A stretch of DNA of 64,000 nt from Hydractinia symbiolongicarpus (taxonomy: Eukaryota > Cnidaria > Hydrozoa > Anthoathecata > Hydractiniidae), in NCBI RefSeq assembly GCF_029227915.1, contig NC_079875.1:41685201-41749200 (forward strand), written 5' to 3'. Below are positions 48,213 to 60,192 of this stretch, one piece after another. Every line of letters begins with the position of its first letter. Position 1 is the first letter of the stretch. A program made the translations under genes and the position numbers. A model generated the notes under the pieces. The model was not told the DNA's origin and did no database searches. It worked only from the letters and a program-made list of their open reading frames with translations.

Positions 48213-51200
48213 AGGGAAATCGTTGGTTTTCGTTTGCCGGCGATTAAACTTCTTTTATTCAGCGTCTCATCAAAAATGCAAACATTTTTGAAAACTACAA
48301 GTCTTATGCGTTTTAGTGGTGAAAAAATAATTTAAAAAATCGTTCTGGAAATGAGTTTACTCACAGGGTACTTTCTTTGTATACATTCGACTATACAGGC
48401 AAAGCCCGGGATTTACGGGAAATCGCGGGGTTTCGTTTGCCGGCGATTAAACCTCTTTCATTAAGCGTCTCATCAAAAATGAAAACATTTTTGAAAACTA
48501 CAAGTCTCATTCGTTCTAGTGGTGCAGAAATAATTTGAAAAATCGTTCGGGAAATCAGTTTACTCCCTGGGTACTTTCTTTAGATACATTCAACTATACG
48601 TGTCAACCCGGGATTTACGGGAAATCGCGGGTTTTCGTTTGCCGGCAATTAAACTTCTTTTATTCAGCGTCTCATCAAAAATGAAAACATTTTTGTAAAC
48701 TACAAGTCTCATGCGTTTTAGTGGTGAAAAACTAATTCAAAAAATCGTTCGGAAAATGAGTTTACTCCCTGGGTACTTTGTTTGCATACATTCGACTATA
48801 CGAGCCAAGGCCGGGATATACGGGAAATCGCGGGTTTTCTTTTGTCGGCGATTAAACTTTTTTTATTCAGCGTCTCATCAAAAATGAAAACATTTTTGTA
48901 AACTACAATTCTCATGCGTTTTAGTGGTGAAAAAATAATTCGAAAAATCGTTCGGGAAATGAGTTTACTCCCTGGGTACTTTCTTTGTATACATTGGACT
49001 ATACGAGCCAAGCCCGGGATATACGGGAAATCGCGGGTTTTCTTTTGTCGGCGATTAAACCTCTTTCATTAAGCGTCTCATTAAAAATGAAAACATTTTT
49101 GAAAACTACAAGTCTCATTCGTTCCAGTGGTGCAGAAATAATTTGAAAAATCGTTCGGGAAATCAGTTTACTCCCTGGGTACTTTCTTTAGATACATTCA
49201 ACTATACGGGCCAAGCCCGGGATTTACGGGAAATCGCGGGTTATCGCTTGCCGGCCATTAAACTTCTTTCATTAAGCGTCTCATCAAAAATGAAAACATT
49301 TTGGAAACCTACAATTCTCATGCGTTTTAGTGGTGAAAAGATAATTTAAAAAATCGTTTTGGAAATGAGTTTACTCCCTGGGTACTTTCTTTGTATACAT
49401 TCGACTATACGGGCCAAGCCCGGGATTTACGGGAAATCGCGGGTTTTCGTTAGCCGGCGATTAAACCACATTCATTAAGCGTCTCATCAAAAATGAAAAC
49501 ATTTCTGAAAACTACAAGTCTCATACGTTTTAGTGGTGAAAAAATAATTTAAAAATCGTTCGGCAAATGAGTTTACTCCCTGGGTACTTTCTTTGTATAC
49601 TTTTGACTATACGGGCCGAGTCCGGGATTTACAGGAAATCGCGGGTTTTCGTTTCCCGGCGATTAAAACTCTTTCATTAAGCGTCTCATTAAAAATAAAA
49701 ACATTTTTGAAAACTACAAGTCTCATTCGTTCCAGTGGTGCAGAAATAATTTGAAAAATCGTTCGGGAAATCAGTTTACTCCCTGGGTACTTTCTTTAGA
49801 TACATTCAACTATACGGGCCAAGCCCGGGATTTACGGGAAATCGCGGGTTTTCGTTTGCCGGCGATTAAACTTCTTTTATTCAGCGTCTCATCAAAAATG
49901 AAAACACTTTTGAAAACTACAAGTCTTATGCGTTTTAGTGGTGAAAAAATAATTTAAAAAATCGTTCTGGAAATGAGTTTACTCACAGGGTACTTTCTTT
50001 GTATACATTCGACTATACAGGCAAAGCCCGGGATTTACGGGAAATCGCGGGGTTTCGTTTGCCGGCGATTAAACCTCTTTCATTAAGCGTCTCATCAAAA
50101 ATGAAAACATTTTTGAAAACTACAAGTCTCATTCGTTCTAGTGGTGCAGAAATAATTTGAAAAATCGTTCGGGAAATCAGTTTACTCCCTGGGTACTTTC
50201 TTTAGATACATTCAACTATAAGTCAACCCGGGATTTACGGGAAATCGCGGGTTTTCGTTTGCCGGCAATTAAACTTCTTTTATTCAGCGTCTCATCAAAA
50301 ATGAAAACATTTTTGTAAACTACAAGTCTCATGCGTTTTAGTGGTGAAAAACTAATTCAAAAAATCGTTCGGAAAATGAGTTTACTCCCTGGGTACTTTC
50401 TTTGCATACATTCGACTATACGAGCCAAGCCCGGGATATACGGGAAATCGCGGGTTTTCTTTTGTCGGCAATTAAACTTTTTTTATTCAGCGTCTCATCA
50501 AAAATGAAAACATTTTTGTAAACTACAATTCTCATGCGTTTTAGTGGTGAAAAAATAATTCAAAAAAACGTTCGGGAAATGAGTTTACTCCCTGGGTACT
50601 TTCTTTGTATACATTCGACTATACGAGCCAAGCCCGGGATATACGGGAAATCGCGGGTTTTCTTTTGTCGGCGATTAAACCTCTTTCATTAAGCGTCTCA
50701 TTAAAAATGAAAACATTTTTGAAAACTACAAGTCTCATTCGTTCCAGTGGTGCAGAAATAATTTGAAAAATCGTTCGGGAAATCAGTTTACTCCCTGGGT
50801 ACTTTCTTTAGATACATTCAACTATACGGGCCAAGCCCGGGATTTACGGGAAATCGCGGGTTTTCGTTTGCCGGCCATTAAACTTCTTTTATTCAGCGTC
50901 TCATCAAAAATGTAAACACTTTTGAAAACTACAAGTCTCATGCGTTTTTGTGGTGACAAAATAATTTAAAAAATCGTTTGGGAAATGAGTTTACTCCCTG
51001 GGTACTTTCTTTGTATACTTTTGACAATACGGGCCAAGCCTGGGATTTACGGGAAATCGTTGGTTTTCGTTTGCCGGCGATTAAACTTCTTTTATTCAGC
51101 GTCTCATCAAAAATGAAAACATTTTTGAAAACTACAAGTCTTATGCGTTTTAGTGGTGAAAAAATAATTTAAAAAATCGTTCTGGAAATGAGTTTACTCA

Positions 51201-52890
51201 CAGGGTACTTTCTTTGTATACATTCGACTATACGGGCAAAGCCCGGGATTTACGGGAAATCGCGGGGTTTCGTTTGCCGGCGATTAAACCTCTTTCATTA
51301 AGCGTCTCATCAAAAATGAAAACATTTTGGAAACCTACAATTCTCATGCGTTTTAGTGGTGAAAAGATAATTTAAAAAATCGTTTTGGAAATGAGTTTAC
51401 TCCCTGGGTACTTTCTTTGTATACATTCGACTATACGGGCCAAGCCCGGGATTTACGGGAAATCGCGGGTTTTCGTTAGCCGGCGATTAAACCACATTCA
51501 TTAAGCGTCTCATCAAAAATGAAAACATTTCTGAAAACTACAAGTCTCATACGTTTTAGTGGTGAAAAAATAATTTTAAAAATCGTTCGGGAAATGAGTT
51601 TACTCCCTGGGTACTTTCTTTGTATAGTTTTGACTATACGGGCCGAGTCCGGGATTTACAGGAAATCGCAGGTTTTCGTTTCCCGGCGATTAAAACTCTT
51701 TCATTAAGCGTCTCATTAAAAATGAAACATTTTTGAAAACTACAAGTCTCATTCGTTCTAGTGGTGCAGAACTAATTTGAAAAATCGTTCAGGAAATCAG
51801 TTTACTCCCTGGGTACTTTCTTTAGATACATTCAACTATACGGGCCAACCCGGGATTTACGGGAAATCGCGGGTTTTCGTTTGCCGGCAATTAAACTTCT
51901 TTTATTCAGCGTCTCATCAAGTATAAAAACACTTTTGAAAACTACAAGTCTCATGAGTTTTAGTGGTGACAAAATAATTTAAAAAATCGTTTGGGAAATG
52001 AGTTTACTCCCTGGGTACTTTCTTTGTATACTTTTGACAATACGGGTCAAGCCCGGGATTTACGGGAAATCGTGGGTTTTCGTTTGCCGGCGATTAAACT
52101 TCTTTTATTCAGCGTCTCATCAAAAATGAAAACATTTTTGTAAACTACAAGTATCATGCGTTTTAGTGGTGAAAAACTAATTCAAAAAATCGTTCGGAAA
52201 ATGAGTTTACTCCCTGGGTACTTTCTTTGCATACATTCGACTATACGAGCCAAGCCCGGGATATACGGGAAATCGCGGGTTTTCTTTTGTCGGCGATTAA
52301 ACCTCTTTCAATAAGCGTCTCATTAAAAATGAAAACATTTTTGAAAACTACAAGTCTCATTCGTTCTAGTGGTGCAGAAATAATTTGAAAAATCGTTCGG
52401 GAAATCAGTTTACTCCCTGGGTACTTTCTTTAGATACATTCAACTATACGGGCCAAGCCCGGGATTTACGGGAAATCGCGGGTTTTTGTTTGCCGACGAT
52501 TAAACTTCTTTTATTCAGCGTCTCATCAAAAATGAAAACACTTTTGAAAACTACAAGTCTCATGGGTTTTTGTGGTGACAAAATAATTTAAAAAATCGTT
52601 TGGGAAATGAGTTTACTCCCTGGGTACTTTCTTTGTATACTTTTGACAATACGGGCCAAGCCTGGGATTTACGGGAAATCGTTGGTTTTCGTTTGCCGGC
52701 GATTAAACTTCTTTTATTCAGCGTCTCATCAAAAATGAAAACACTTTTGAAAACTACAAGTCTCATGCGTTTTAGTGGTAAAAAAATAATTTAAAAAATC
52801 GTTCTGGAAATGAGTTTACTTACAGGGTACTTTCTTTGTATACATTCGACTATACGGGCCAAGCCCGTGATTTACGGGAAATTGCGGGTT
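48213..52890 (+). repeat. mosaic satellite segment with 1,620-bp and 2,026-bp repeats
   Basis: The pentamer words continue after the inversion, but their order breaks up. About 48,295-49,269 recurs at 49,915-50,889 (offset 1,620, 8 x 203 minus 4), sharing CTACAATTCTCATGCG and GCCGGCCATTAAAC. About 49,290-49,690 recurs at 51,316-51,716 (offset 2,026), sharing ATTTTGGAAACCTACAATTC. N-D dimers lie at 50,760-51,172, 51,770-52,150 and 52,385-52,794. Private changes include TCATCAAGTATAAAAACAC near 51,918 and CTATAAGTCAACCC near 50,216. Confidence 0.7.
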
Positions 52891-54620
52891 TTCATTTGCC
52901 GGCGATTAAACCCCTTTCATTAAGCTTCTCATCAAAAATGAAAAGATTTTTGAAAACTTCAAGTCTCATGCGTTTTAGTGGAGAGAAAATAATTCAAAAA
53001 ATCGTTGGAGAAATGAGTTTACTCCCTGGGTACTTTCTTTGTATACATTCGACTATACGAGCCAAGCCTGGGATTTACGGGAAATCGCGGGTTTTCGTTT
53101 GTTGGCGATTAAACCTCTTTCATTAAGCGTCTCATTAAAAATGAAAACATTTTTGAAAACTACAAGTCTCATGCGTCTTAGTGGTGACAAAATAATTTAA
53201 AAAATCGTTCGGGAAATGAGTTTAATCCCTGGGTACTTTCTTTGCATTTTTTTGACTATACGGGCCAAGCCCGGGATTTACGGAAAATCGCGGGTTTTCG
53301 TTTGCCGGCGATTAAACTTCTTTTATTCAGCGTCTCAACAAAAATGAAAAAAATTTTGTAAAATACAAGTCTTATGCGTTTTAGTGGTGGAAAAATAATT
53401 TAAAAAATCGTTCTGGAAATGAGTTTACTCACAGGGTACTTTCTTTGTATACATTCGACTATACGGGCCAAGATCGGGATTTACGGGAAATCGCGGGTTT
53501 TCGTTTGCCGGCGATTAAACCTGTTTCATTAAGCGTCTCATCAAAAATGAAAACATTTTTGAAAATTACAAGTCTCATGCGTTTTAGTGGTGAAAAAAAT
53601 AATTTAAAAAATCGTTCGGGAAATGATTTTACTCCCTGGGTACTTTCTTTGTATACATTCGACTATACGGGCCGGGTCCGGGGTTTACGGGAAATGGCGT
53701 GTTTTCGTTTGCCGGGGATTAAACTTCTTTTATTCAGCGTCTCATCAAAAATGAAAACATTTTTGAAGACTACAAGTCTCATGCGTTTTAGTGGTGAAAA
53801 GATAATTTAAAAAATCGTTTTGGAAATGAGTTTACTCACAGGGTACTTTCTTTGTATACATTCGACTATACGGGCCAAGCCCGGGATTTACGGGAAATCG
53901 CGGGTTTTCGTTTGCCGGCGATTAAACCCCTTTCATTAAGCTTCTCATCAAAAATGAAAAGATTTTTGAAAACTTCAAGTCTCATGCGTTTTAGTGGAGA
54001 GAAAATAATTTAAAAAATCGTTCTGGAAATGAGTTTACTCACAGGGTACTTTCTTTGTATACATTCGACTATACGGGCCAAGCCCGGGATTTACGGGAAA
54101 TCGCTGGTTTGCGTTTGCCGGCGATTAAACTTCTTTTATTCAGCGTCTCATCAAAAAAGAAAACACTTTTGAAAACTACAAGTCTCATGCGTCTTAGTGG
54201 TGACAAAATAATTTAAAAAATCGTTCGGGAAATGAGTTTACTCCCTGGGTACTTTCTTTGCATTTTTTTGACTATACGGGCCAAGCCCGGGATTTACGGA
54301 AAATCGCGGGTTTTCGTTTGCCGGCGATTAAACTTCTTTTATTCAGCGTCTCAACAAAAATGAAAAAAATTTTGTAAAATACAAGTCTTATGCGTTTTAG
54401 TGGTGGAAAAATAATTGAAAAAATCGTTCTGGAAATGAGTTTACTCACAGGGTACTTTCTTTGTATACATTCAACTATACGGGCAAAGCCCGGGATTTAC
54501 GGGAAATCGCGGGTTTTCGTTTGCCGGCGATTAAACCTGTTTCATTAAGCGTCTCATCAAAAATGAAAACATTTTTGAAAATTACAAGTCTCATGCGTTT
54601 TAGTGGTGAAAAAAATAATT
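52891..54620 (+). repeat. 1,016-bp repeat with HindIII-type variant
   Basis: 52,922 and 53,938 (AAGCTTCTCATC, AAAAGATTTTTG, AAAACTTCAAG) and 53,155-53,930 and 54,171-54,950 are 1,016 bp apart (5 x 203 + 1). Shared rare variants are TTTGCATTTTTTTGAC, AAAAAAATTTTGTAAAATAC, GGTGGAAAAATAATT and GAAAATTACAAG. An extra A in GGTGAAAAAAATAATTT gives the +1. This is the transition from the older mosaic to the recent 4.66-kb blocks. Confidence 0.78.
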
Positions 54621-57600
54621 TAAAAAATCGTTCGGGAAATGATTTTACTCCCTGGGTACTTTCTTTGTATACATTCGACTATACGGGCCGGGTCCGGGGT
54701 TTACGGGAAATGGCGGGTTTTCGTTTGCCGGGGATTAAACTTCTTTTATTCAGCGTCTCATCAAAAATGAAAACATTTTTGAAGACTACAAGTCTCATGC
54801 GTTTTAGTGGTGAAAAGATAATTTAAAAAATCGTTTTGGAAATGAGTTTACTCACAGGGTACTTTCTTTGTATACATTCGACTATACGGGCCAAGCCCGG
54901 GATTTACGGGAAATCGCGGGTTTTCGTTTGCCGGCGATTAAACCACTTTCATTAAGCGTCTCATCAAAAATGAAAACATTTCTGAGAACTACAAGTCTCA
55001 TGCGTTTTAGTGGTGAAAAAATAATTTAAAAATCGTTCTGGAAATGAGTTTACTCACAGTGTACTTTCTTTGTACACATTCGACTATACGGGCCAAGCCC
55101 GGGATTTACGGGAAATCGCGGGTTTTCGTTTGCCGGCGATTAAACCTGTTTTATTAAGCGTCTCATCAAAAATGAAAACATTTTTGAAAACTACAAGTCT
55201 CATGCGTTTTAGTGGTGAAAAAAATAATTAAAGAAATCGTTCGGGAAATGATTTTACTCCCTGGGTACTTTCTTTGTATACATTCGACTATACGGGCCGA
55301 GTCCGGGGTTTACGGGAAATGGCGGGTTTTCGTTTGCCGGGGATTAAACCACTTTTATTCAGCGTCTCATCAAAAATGAAAACATTTTTGAAAACTACAA
55401 GTCTCATGCGTTTTAGTGTTGAAAAGATAATTTAAAAAATCGTTTTGGAAATGAGTTTACTCACAGGGTACTTTCTTTGTATACATTCGACTATACGGGC
55501 CAAGCCCGGGATTTACGGGAAATCGCGGGTTTTCGTTTGCCGGCGATTAAACCACTTTCATTAAGCGTCTCATCAAAAATGAAAACATTTTTGAAAACTA
55601 CAAGTCTCATGCGTTTTAGTGGTGAAAAAATAATTTAAAAAATCGTTTGGGAAATGAGTTTACTCACAGTGTACTTTCTTTGTACACATTCGACTATACG
55701 GGCCAAGCCCGGGATTTACGGGAAATAGCGGGTTTTCGTTTGCCGGCGATTAAACCTGTTTCATTAAGCGTCTCATCAAAAATGAAAACATTTTTGAAAA
55801 CTACAAGTCTCATGCGTTTTAGTGGTGAAAAAAATAATTTAAAAAATCGTTCGGGAAATGATTTTACTCCCTGGGTACTTTCTTTGTATACATTCGACTA
55901 TACGGGCCGAGTCCGGGGTTTACGGGAAATGGCGGGTTTTCGTTTGCCGGGGATTAAACCACTTTTATTCAGCGTCTCATCAAAAATGAAAACATTTTTG
56001 AAAACTACAAGTCTCATGCGTTTTAGTGGTGAAAAGATAATTTAAAAAATCGTTTTGGAAATGAGTTTACTCACAGGGTACTTTCTTTGTATACATTCGA
56101 CTATACGGGGCAAACCCGGGATTTACGGGAAATCGCGGGTTTTCGTTTGCCGGCGATTAAACCACTTTCATTAAGCGTCTCATCAAAAATAAAAACATTT
56201 CTGAAAACTACAAGTGTCATGCGTTTTAGTGGTGAAAAAATAATTTAAAAAATCGTTCGGGATATGAGTTTACTCCCTGGGTACTTTCTTTGTATACTTT
56301 TGACTATACGGGCCGAGTCCGAGGTTTACGGGAAATGGCGGGTTTTGGTTTGCCGGCGATTAAACTTCTTTTATTCAGCGTCTCATCAAAAATGAAAACA
56401 TATTTGAAAACTACAAGTCTCGTGCGTTTTAGTGGTGAAAAGATAATTTAAAAAATCGTTTCGGAAATGAGTTTACTCACAGGGTACTTTCTTTGTATAC
56501 ATTCGACTATACGGGCAAGCCCGGGTTTTACGGGAAATCGCGGGTTTTCGTTTGCCGGCGATTAAACCTCTTTCATTAAGCGTCTCATCAAAAATGAAAA
56601 CATTTTTGAAAACTACAAGTCTCATGCGTTTTAGTGGTGAAAAAATAATTTAAAAAATCGTTTGGGAAATGAGTTTACTCCCTGGGTACTTTCTTTGTAT
56701 ACTTTTGACTATACGGGCCGAGTCTGGGATTTACGGGAAATCGCGGGTTTTTGTTTGCCGGCGATTAAACTTCTTTTATTCAGCGTCCCATCAAATATGA
56801 AAACATTTTTGAAAACTACAAGTCTCATGCGTTTTAGTGGTGAAAAATAATATAAAAAATCGTTCGGGAAATGAGTTTACTCCCTGGGTTCTTTCTTTGT
56901 ATACTTTTGACTATACGGGCCGAGCCCGGGGTTTACGGGAAATGGCGGGTTTTCGTTTGCCGGCGATTAAACTTCTTTTATTCAGCGTCTCATCAAATAT
57001 GAAAACATTTTTGAAAACTACAAGTCTCATGCGTTTTAGTGGTGAAAAATAATATAAAAAATCGTTCGGGAAATGAGTTTACTCCCTGGGTACTTTCTTT
57101 GTATACTTTTGACTATACGGGCCGGGTCCGGGGTTTACGGGAAATGGCGGGTTTTCGTTTGCCGTGGATTAAACTTCTTTTATTCAGCGTCTCATCAAAA
57201 ATGAAAACATTTTTGAAGACTACAAGTCTCATGCGTTTTAGTGGTGAAAAGATAATTTAAAAAATCGTTTTGGAAATGAGTTTACTCACAGGGTACTTTC
57301 TTTGTATACATTCGACTATACGGGCCAAGCCCGGGATTTACGGGAAATCGCGGGTTTTCGTTTGCCGTCGATTAAACCACTTTCATTAAGCGTCTCATCA
57401 AAAATGAAAACATTTCTGAAAACTACAAGTCTCATGCGTTTTAGTGGTGAAAAAATAATTAAAAAATCGTTCTGGAAATGAGTTTACTCACAGTGTACTT
57501 TCTTTGTACACATTCGACTATACGGGCCAAGCCCGGGATTTACGGGAAATCGAGGGTTTTCGTTTGCCGGCGATTAAACCTGTTTCATTAAGCGTCTCAT

Positions 57601-59283
57601 CAAAAATGAAAACATTTTTGAAAACTACAAGTCTCATGCGTTTTAGTGGTGAAAAAAATAATTTAAAAAATCGTTCGGGAAATGATTTTACTCCCTGGGT
57701 ACTTTCTTTGTATACATTCGACTATACGGGCCGAGTCCGGGGTTTACGGGAAATGGCGGGTTTTCGTTGGCCGGGGATTAAACCACTTTTATTCAGCGTC
57801 TCATCAAAAATGAAAACATTTTTGAAAACTACAAGTCTCATGCGTTTTAGTGGTGAAAAGATAATTTAAAAAATTGTTTTGGAAATGAGTTTACTCACAG
57901 GGTACTTTCTTTGTATACATTCGACTATACGGGCCAAGCCCGGGATTTACGGGAAATCGCGGGTTTTCGTTTGCCGGCGATTAAACCACTTTCATTAAGC
58001 GTCTCATCAAAAATAAAAACATTTCTGAAAACTACAAGTCTCATGCGTTTTAGTGGTGAAAAAATAATTTAAAAAATCGTTCGGGATATGAGTTTACTCC
58101 CTGGGTACTTTCTTTGTATACTTTTGACTATACGGGCCGAGTCCGGGGTTTACGGGAAATGGCGTGTTTTGGTTTGCCGGCGATTAAACTTCTTTTATTC
58201 AGCGTCTCATCAAAAATGAAAACATATTTGAAAACTACAAGTCTCGTGCGTTTTAGTGGTGAAAAGATAATGTAAAAAATCGTTTCGGAAATGAGTTTAC
58301 TCACAGGGTACTTTCTTTGTATACATTCGACTATACGGGCAAGCCCGGGTTTTACGGGAAATCGCGGGTTTTCGTTTGCCGGCGATTAAACCTCTTTCAT
58401 TAAGCGTCTCATCAAAAATGAAAACATTTTTGAAAACTACAAGTCTCATGCGTTTTAGTGGTGAAAAAATAATTTAAAAAATCGTTTGGGAAATGAGTTT
58501 ACTCCCTGGGTACTTTCTTTGTATACTTTTGACTATACGGGCCGAGTCTGGGATTTACGGGAAATCGCGGGTTTTCGTTTGCCGGCGATTAAACTTCTTT
58601 TATTCAGCGTCCCATCAAATATGAAAACATTTTTGAAAACTGCAAGTCTCATGCGTTTTAGTGGTGAAAAATAATATAAAAAATCGTTCGGGAAATGAGT
58701 TTACTCCCTGGGTTCTTTCTTTGTATACTTTTGACTATACGGGCCGAGCCCGGGGTTTACGGGAAATGGCGGGTTTTCGTTTGCCGGCGATTAAACTTCT
58801 TTTATTCAGCGTCTCATCAAATATGAAAACATTTTTGAAAACTACAAGTCTCATGCGTTTTAGTGGTGAAAAATAATATAAAAAATCGTTCGGGAAATGA
58901 GTTTACTCCCTGGGTACTTTCTTTGTATACTTTTGACTATACGGGCCGAGTACGGGGTTTACGGGAAATGGGGGGTTTTTGTTTTCCGGCGACTAAACTT
59001 CTTTTATTCAGCGTCTCATCAAAAATGAAAATATTTTTGAAAACTACAAATCTCATGCGTTTTAGTGGTGAAAAGATAATTTAAAAAATCGTTTTGGAAA
59101 TGAGTTTACTCACAGGGTACTTTCTTTGTATACATTTGACTACACGGGCAAAGCCCAGGATTTAAGGGAATTCGCGGGTTTTCGTTTGCCGGCGATTAAA
59201 CCACTTTCATTAGGCGTCTCATCAAAAATGAAAACATTTTTGAAAACTACAAGTCTCATGCGCTTTAGTGGTGAAAAATAATA
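54621..59283 (+). repeat. 4,663-bp large duplication, copy 1
   Basis: 54,621-59,234 matches 59,284-63,897 at a constant offset of 4,663 bp (23 x 203 minus 6). Only two differences were noticed in scattered side-by-side reading: AATTAAAGAAATCG near 55,230 against AATTAAAAAAATCG, and GGCGTGTTTTGG near 58,160 against GGCGGGTTTTGG. Typical variants are GGCCGGGTCCGGGG, GCCGGGGATTAAAC, CTCACAGTGTACTTTC, GTACACATTC and AAAACCTGTTTCATT-like endings. About 50 bp at 59,235-59,283 lie between the matching blocks and are still satellite. Confidence 0.92.
55410..58930 (+). repeat. 1,824-bp duplication nested in the 4,663-bp unit
   Basis: About 55,410-57,110 recurs at about 57,234-58,934: 55680 corresponds to 57504, 56662 to 58486, 56837 to 58661 and 57039 to 58863. 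The offset of 1,824 bp is 9 x 203 minus 3. The two halves differ at several places (GCCGTCGATT, TCGAGGGTTTTCG, GTTGGCCGGGG, ACTGCAAG), so this event is older than the 4,663-bp duplication. It is copied inside both large units. Confidence 0.85.
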
Positions 59284-60147
59284 TAAAAAATCGTTCGGGA
59301 AATGATTTTACTCCCTGGGTACTTTCTTTGTATACATTCGACTATACGGGCCGGGTCCGGGGTTTACGGGAAATGGCGGGTTTTCGTTTGCCGGGGATTA
59401 AACTTCTTTTATTCAGCGTCTCATCAAAAATGAAAACATTTTTGAAGACTACAAGTCTCATGCGTTTTAGTGGTGAAAAGATAATTTAAAAAATCGTTTT
59501 GGAAATGAGTTTACTCACAGGGTACTTTCTTTGTATACATTCGACTATACGGGCCAAGCCCGGGATTTACGGGAAATCGCGGGTTTTCGTTTGCCGGCGA
59601 TTAAACCACTTTCATTAAGCGTCTCATCAAAAATGAAAACATTTCTGAGAACTACAAGTCTCATGCGTTTTAGTGGTGAAAAAATAATTTAAAAATCGTT
59701 CTGGAAATGAGTTTACTCACAGTGTACTTTCTTTGTACACATTCGACTATACGGGCCAAGCCCGGGATTTACGGGAAATCGCGGGTTTTCGTTTGCCGGC
59801 GATTAAACCTGTTTTATTAAGCGTCTCATCAAAAATGAAAACATTTTTGAAAACTACAAGTCTCATGCGTTTTAGTGGTGAAAAAAATAATTAAAAAAAT
59901 CGTTCGGGAAATGATTTTACTCCCTGGGTACTTTCTTTGTATACATTCGACTATACGGGCCGAGTCCGGGGTTTACGGGAAATGGCGGGTTTTCGTTTGC
60001 CGGGGATTAAACCACTTTTATTCAGCGTCTCATCAAAAATGAAAACATTTTTGAAAACTACAAGTCTCATGCGTTTTAGTGTTGAAAAGATAATTTAAAA
60101 AATCGTTTTGGAAATGAGTTTACTCACAGGGTACTTTCTTTGTATAC

Positions 60148-60163
60148 ATTCGACTATACGGGC
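60148..60163 (+). other. CENP-B-box-like motif, one base short
   Basis: ATTCGACTATACGGGC carries the two key blocks of the CENP-B box, TTCG and CGGG. The known core is NTTCGNNNNANNCGGGN, with 7 bases between the blocks; here there are 6. The block recurs in every monomer of the CATTCGAC type. It is broken in class N (TTCAAC), class D (TTTGACAATACGGG) and the CTTTTGACTATACGGG type. Because the spacing is wrong for canonical binding, this is only a resemblance. Confidence 0.25.
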
Positions 60164-60167
60164 CAAG

Positions 60168-60192
60168 CCCGGGATTTACGGGAAATCGCGGG
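60168..60192. other. core dyad (potential hairpin) of the monomer
   Basis: CCCGGGATTT and AAATCGCGGG flank the 5-base spacer ACGGG. The arms pair at 9 of 10 positions, with one mismatch opposite the C of CCCGGG. The dyad sits at monomer positions 66-90 and recurs in most monomers, with class variants such as CCGTGATTT or TCCGGGG. The embedded CCCGGG would give SmaI/XmaI digestion a 203-bp ladder. The function is unknown. It could be a protein-binding dyad or a cruciform-prone site. The spread 23-bp deletion seen elsewhere removes almost exactly this element. Confidence 0.7.

Noticed and set aside
48796-49011. A second inverted segment suggested by a minus-strand open frame after the 48.1-kb inversion
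   Set aside because: The plus-strand sequence reads as normal forward monomers (CTCCCTGGG, CGAGCCAAG, CATTAAGCG in order). The frame is only a shadow.
55647-56045. The longest open frame (132 codons), also at 60,310-60,708
   Set aside because: It spans two monomers because of an extra A in GGTGAAAAAAATAATTT. Its twin is the copy in the 4,663-bp duplication, so conservation reflects recent copying, not selection. There is no recognisable domain.
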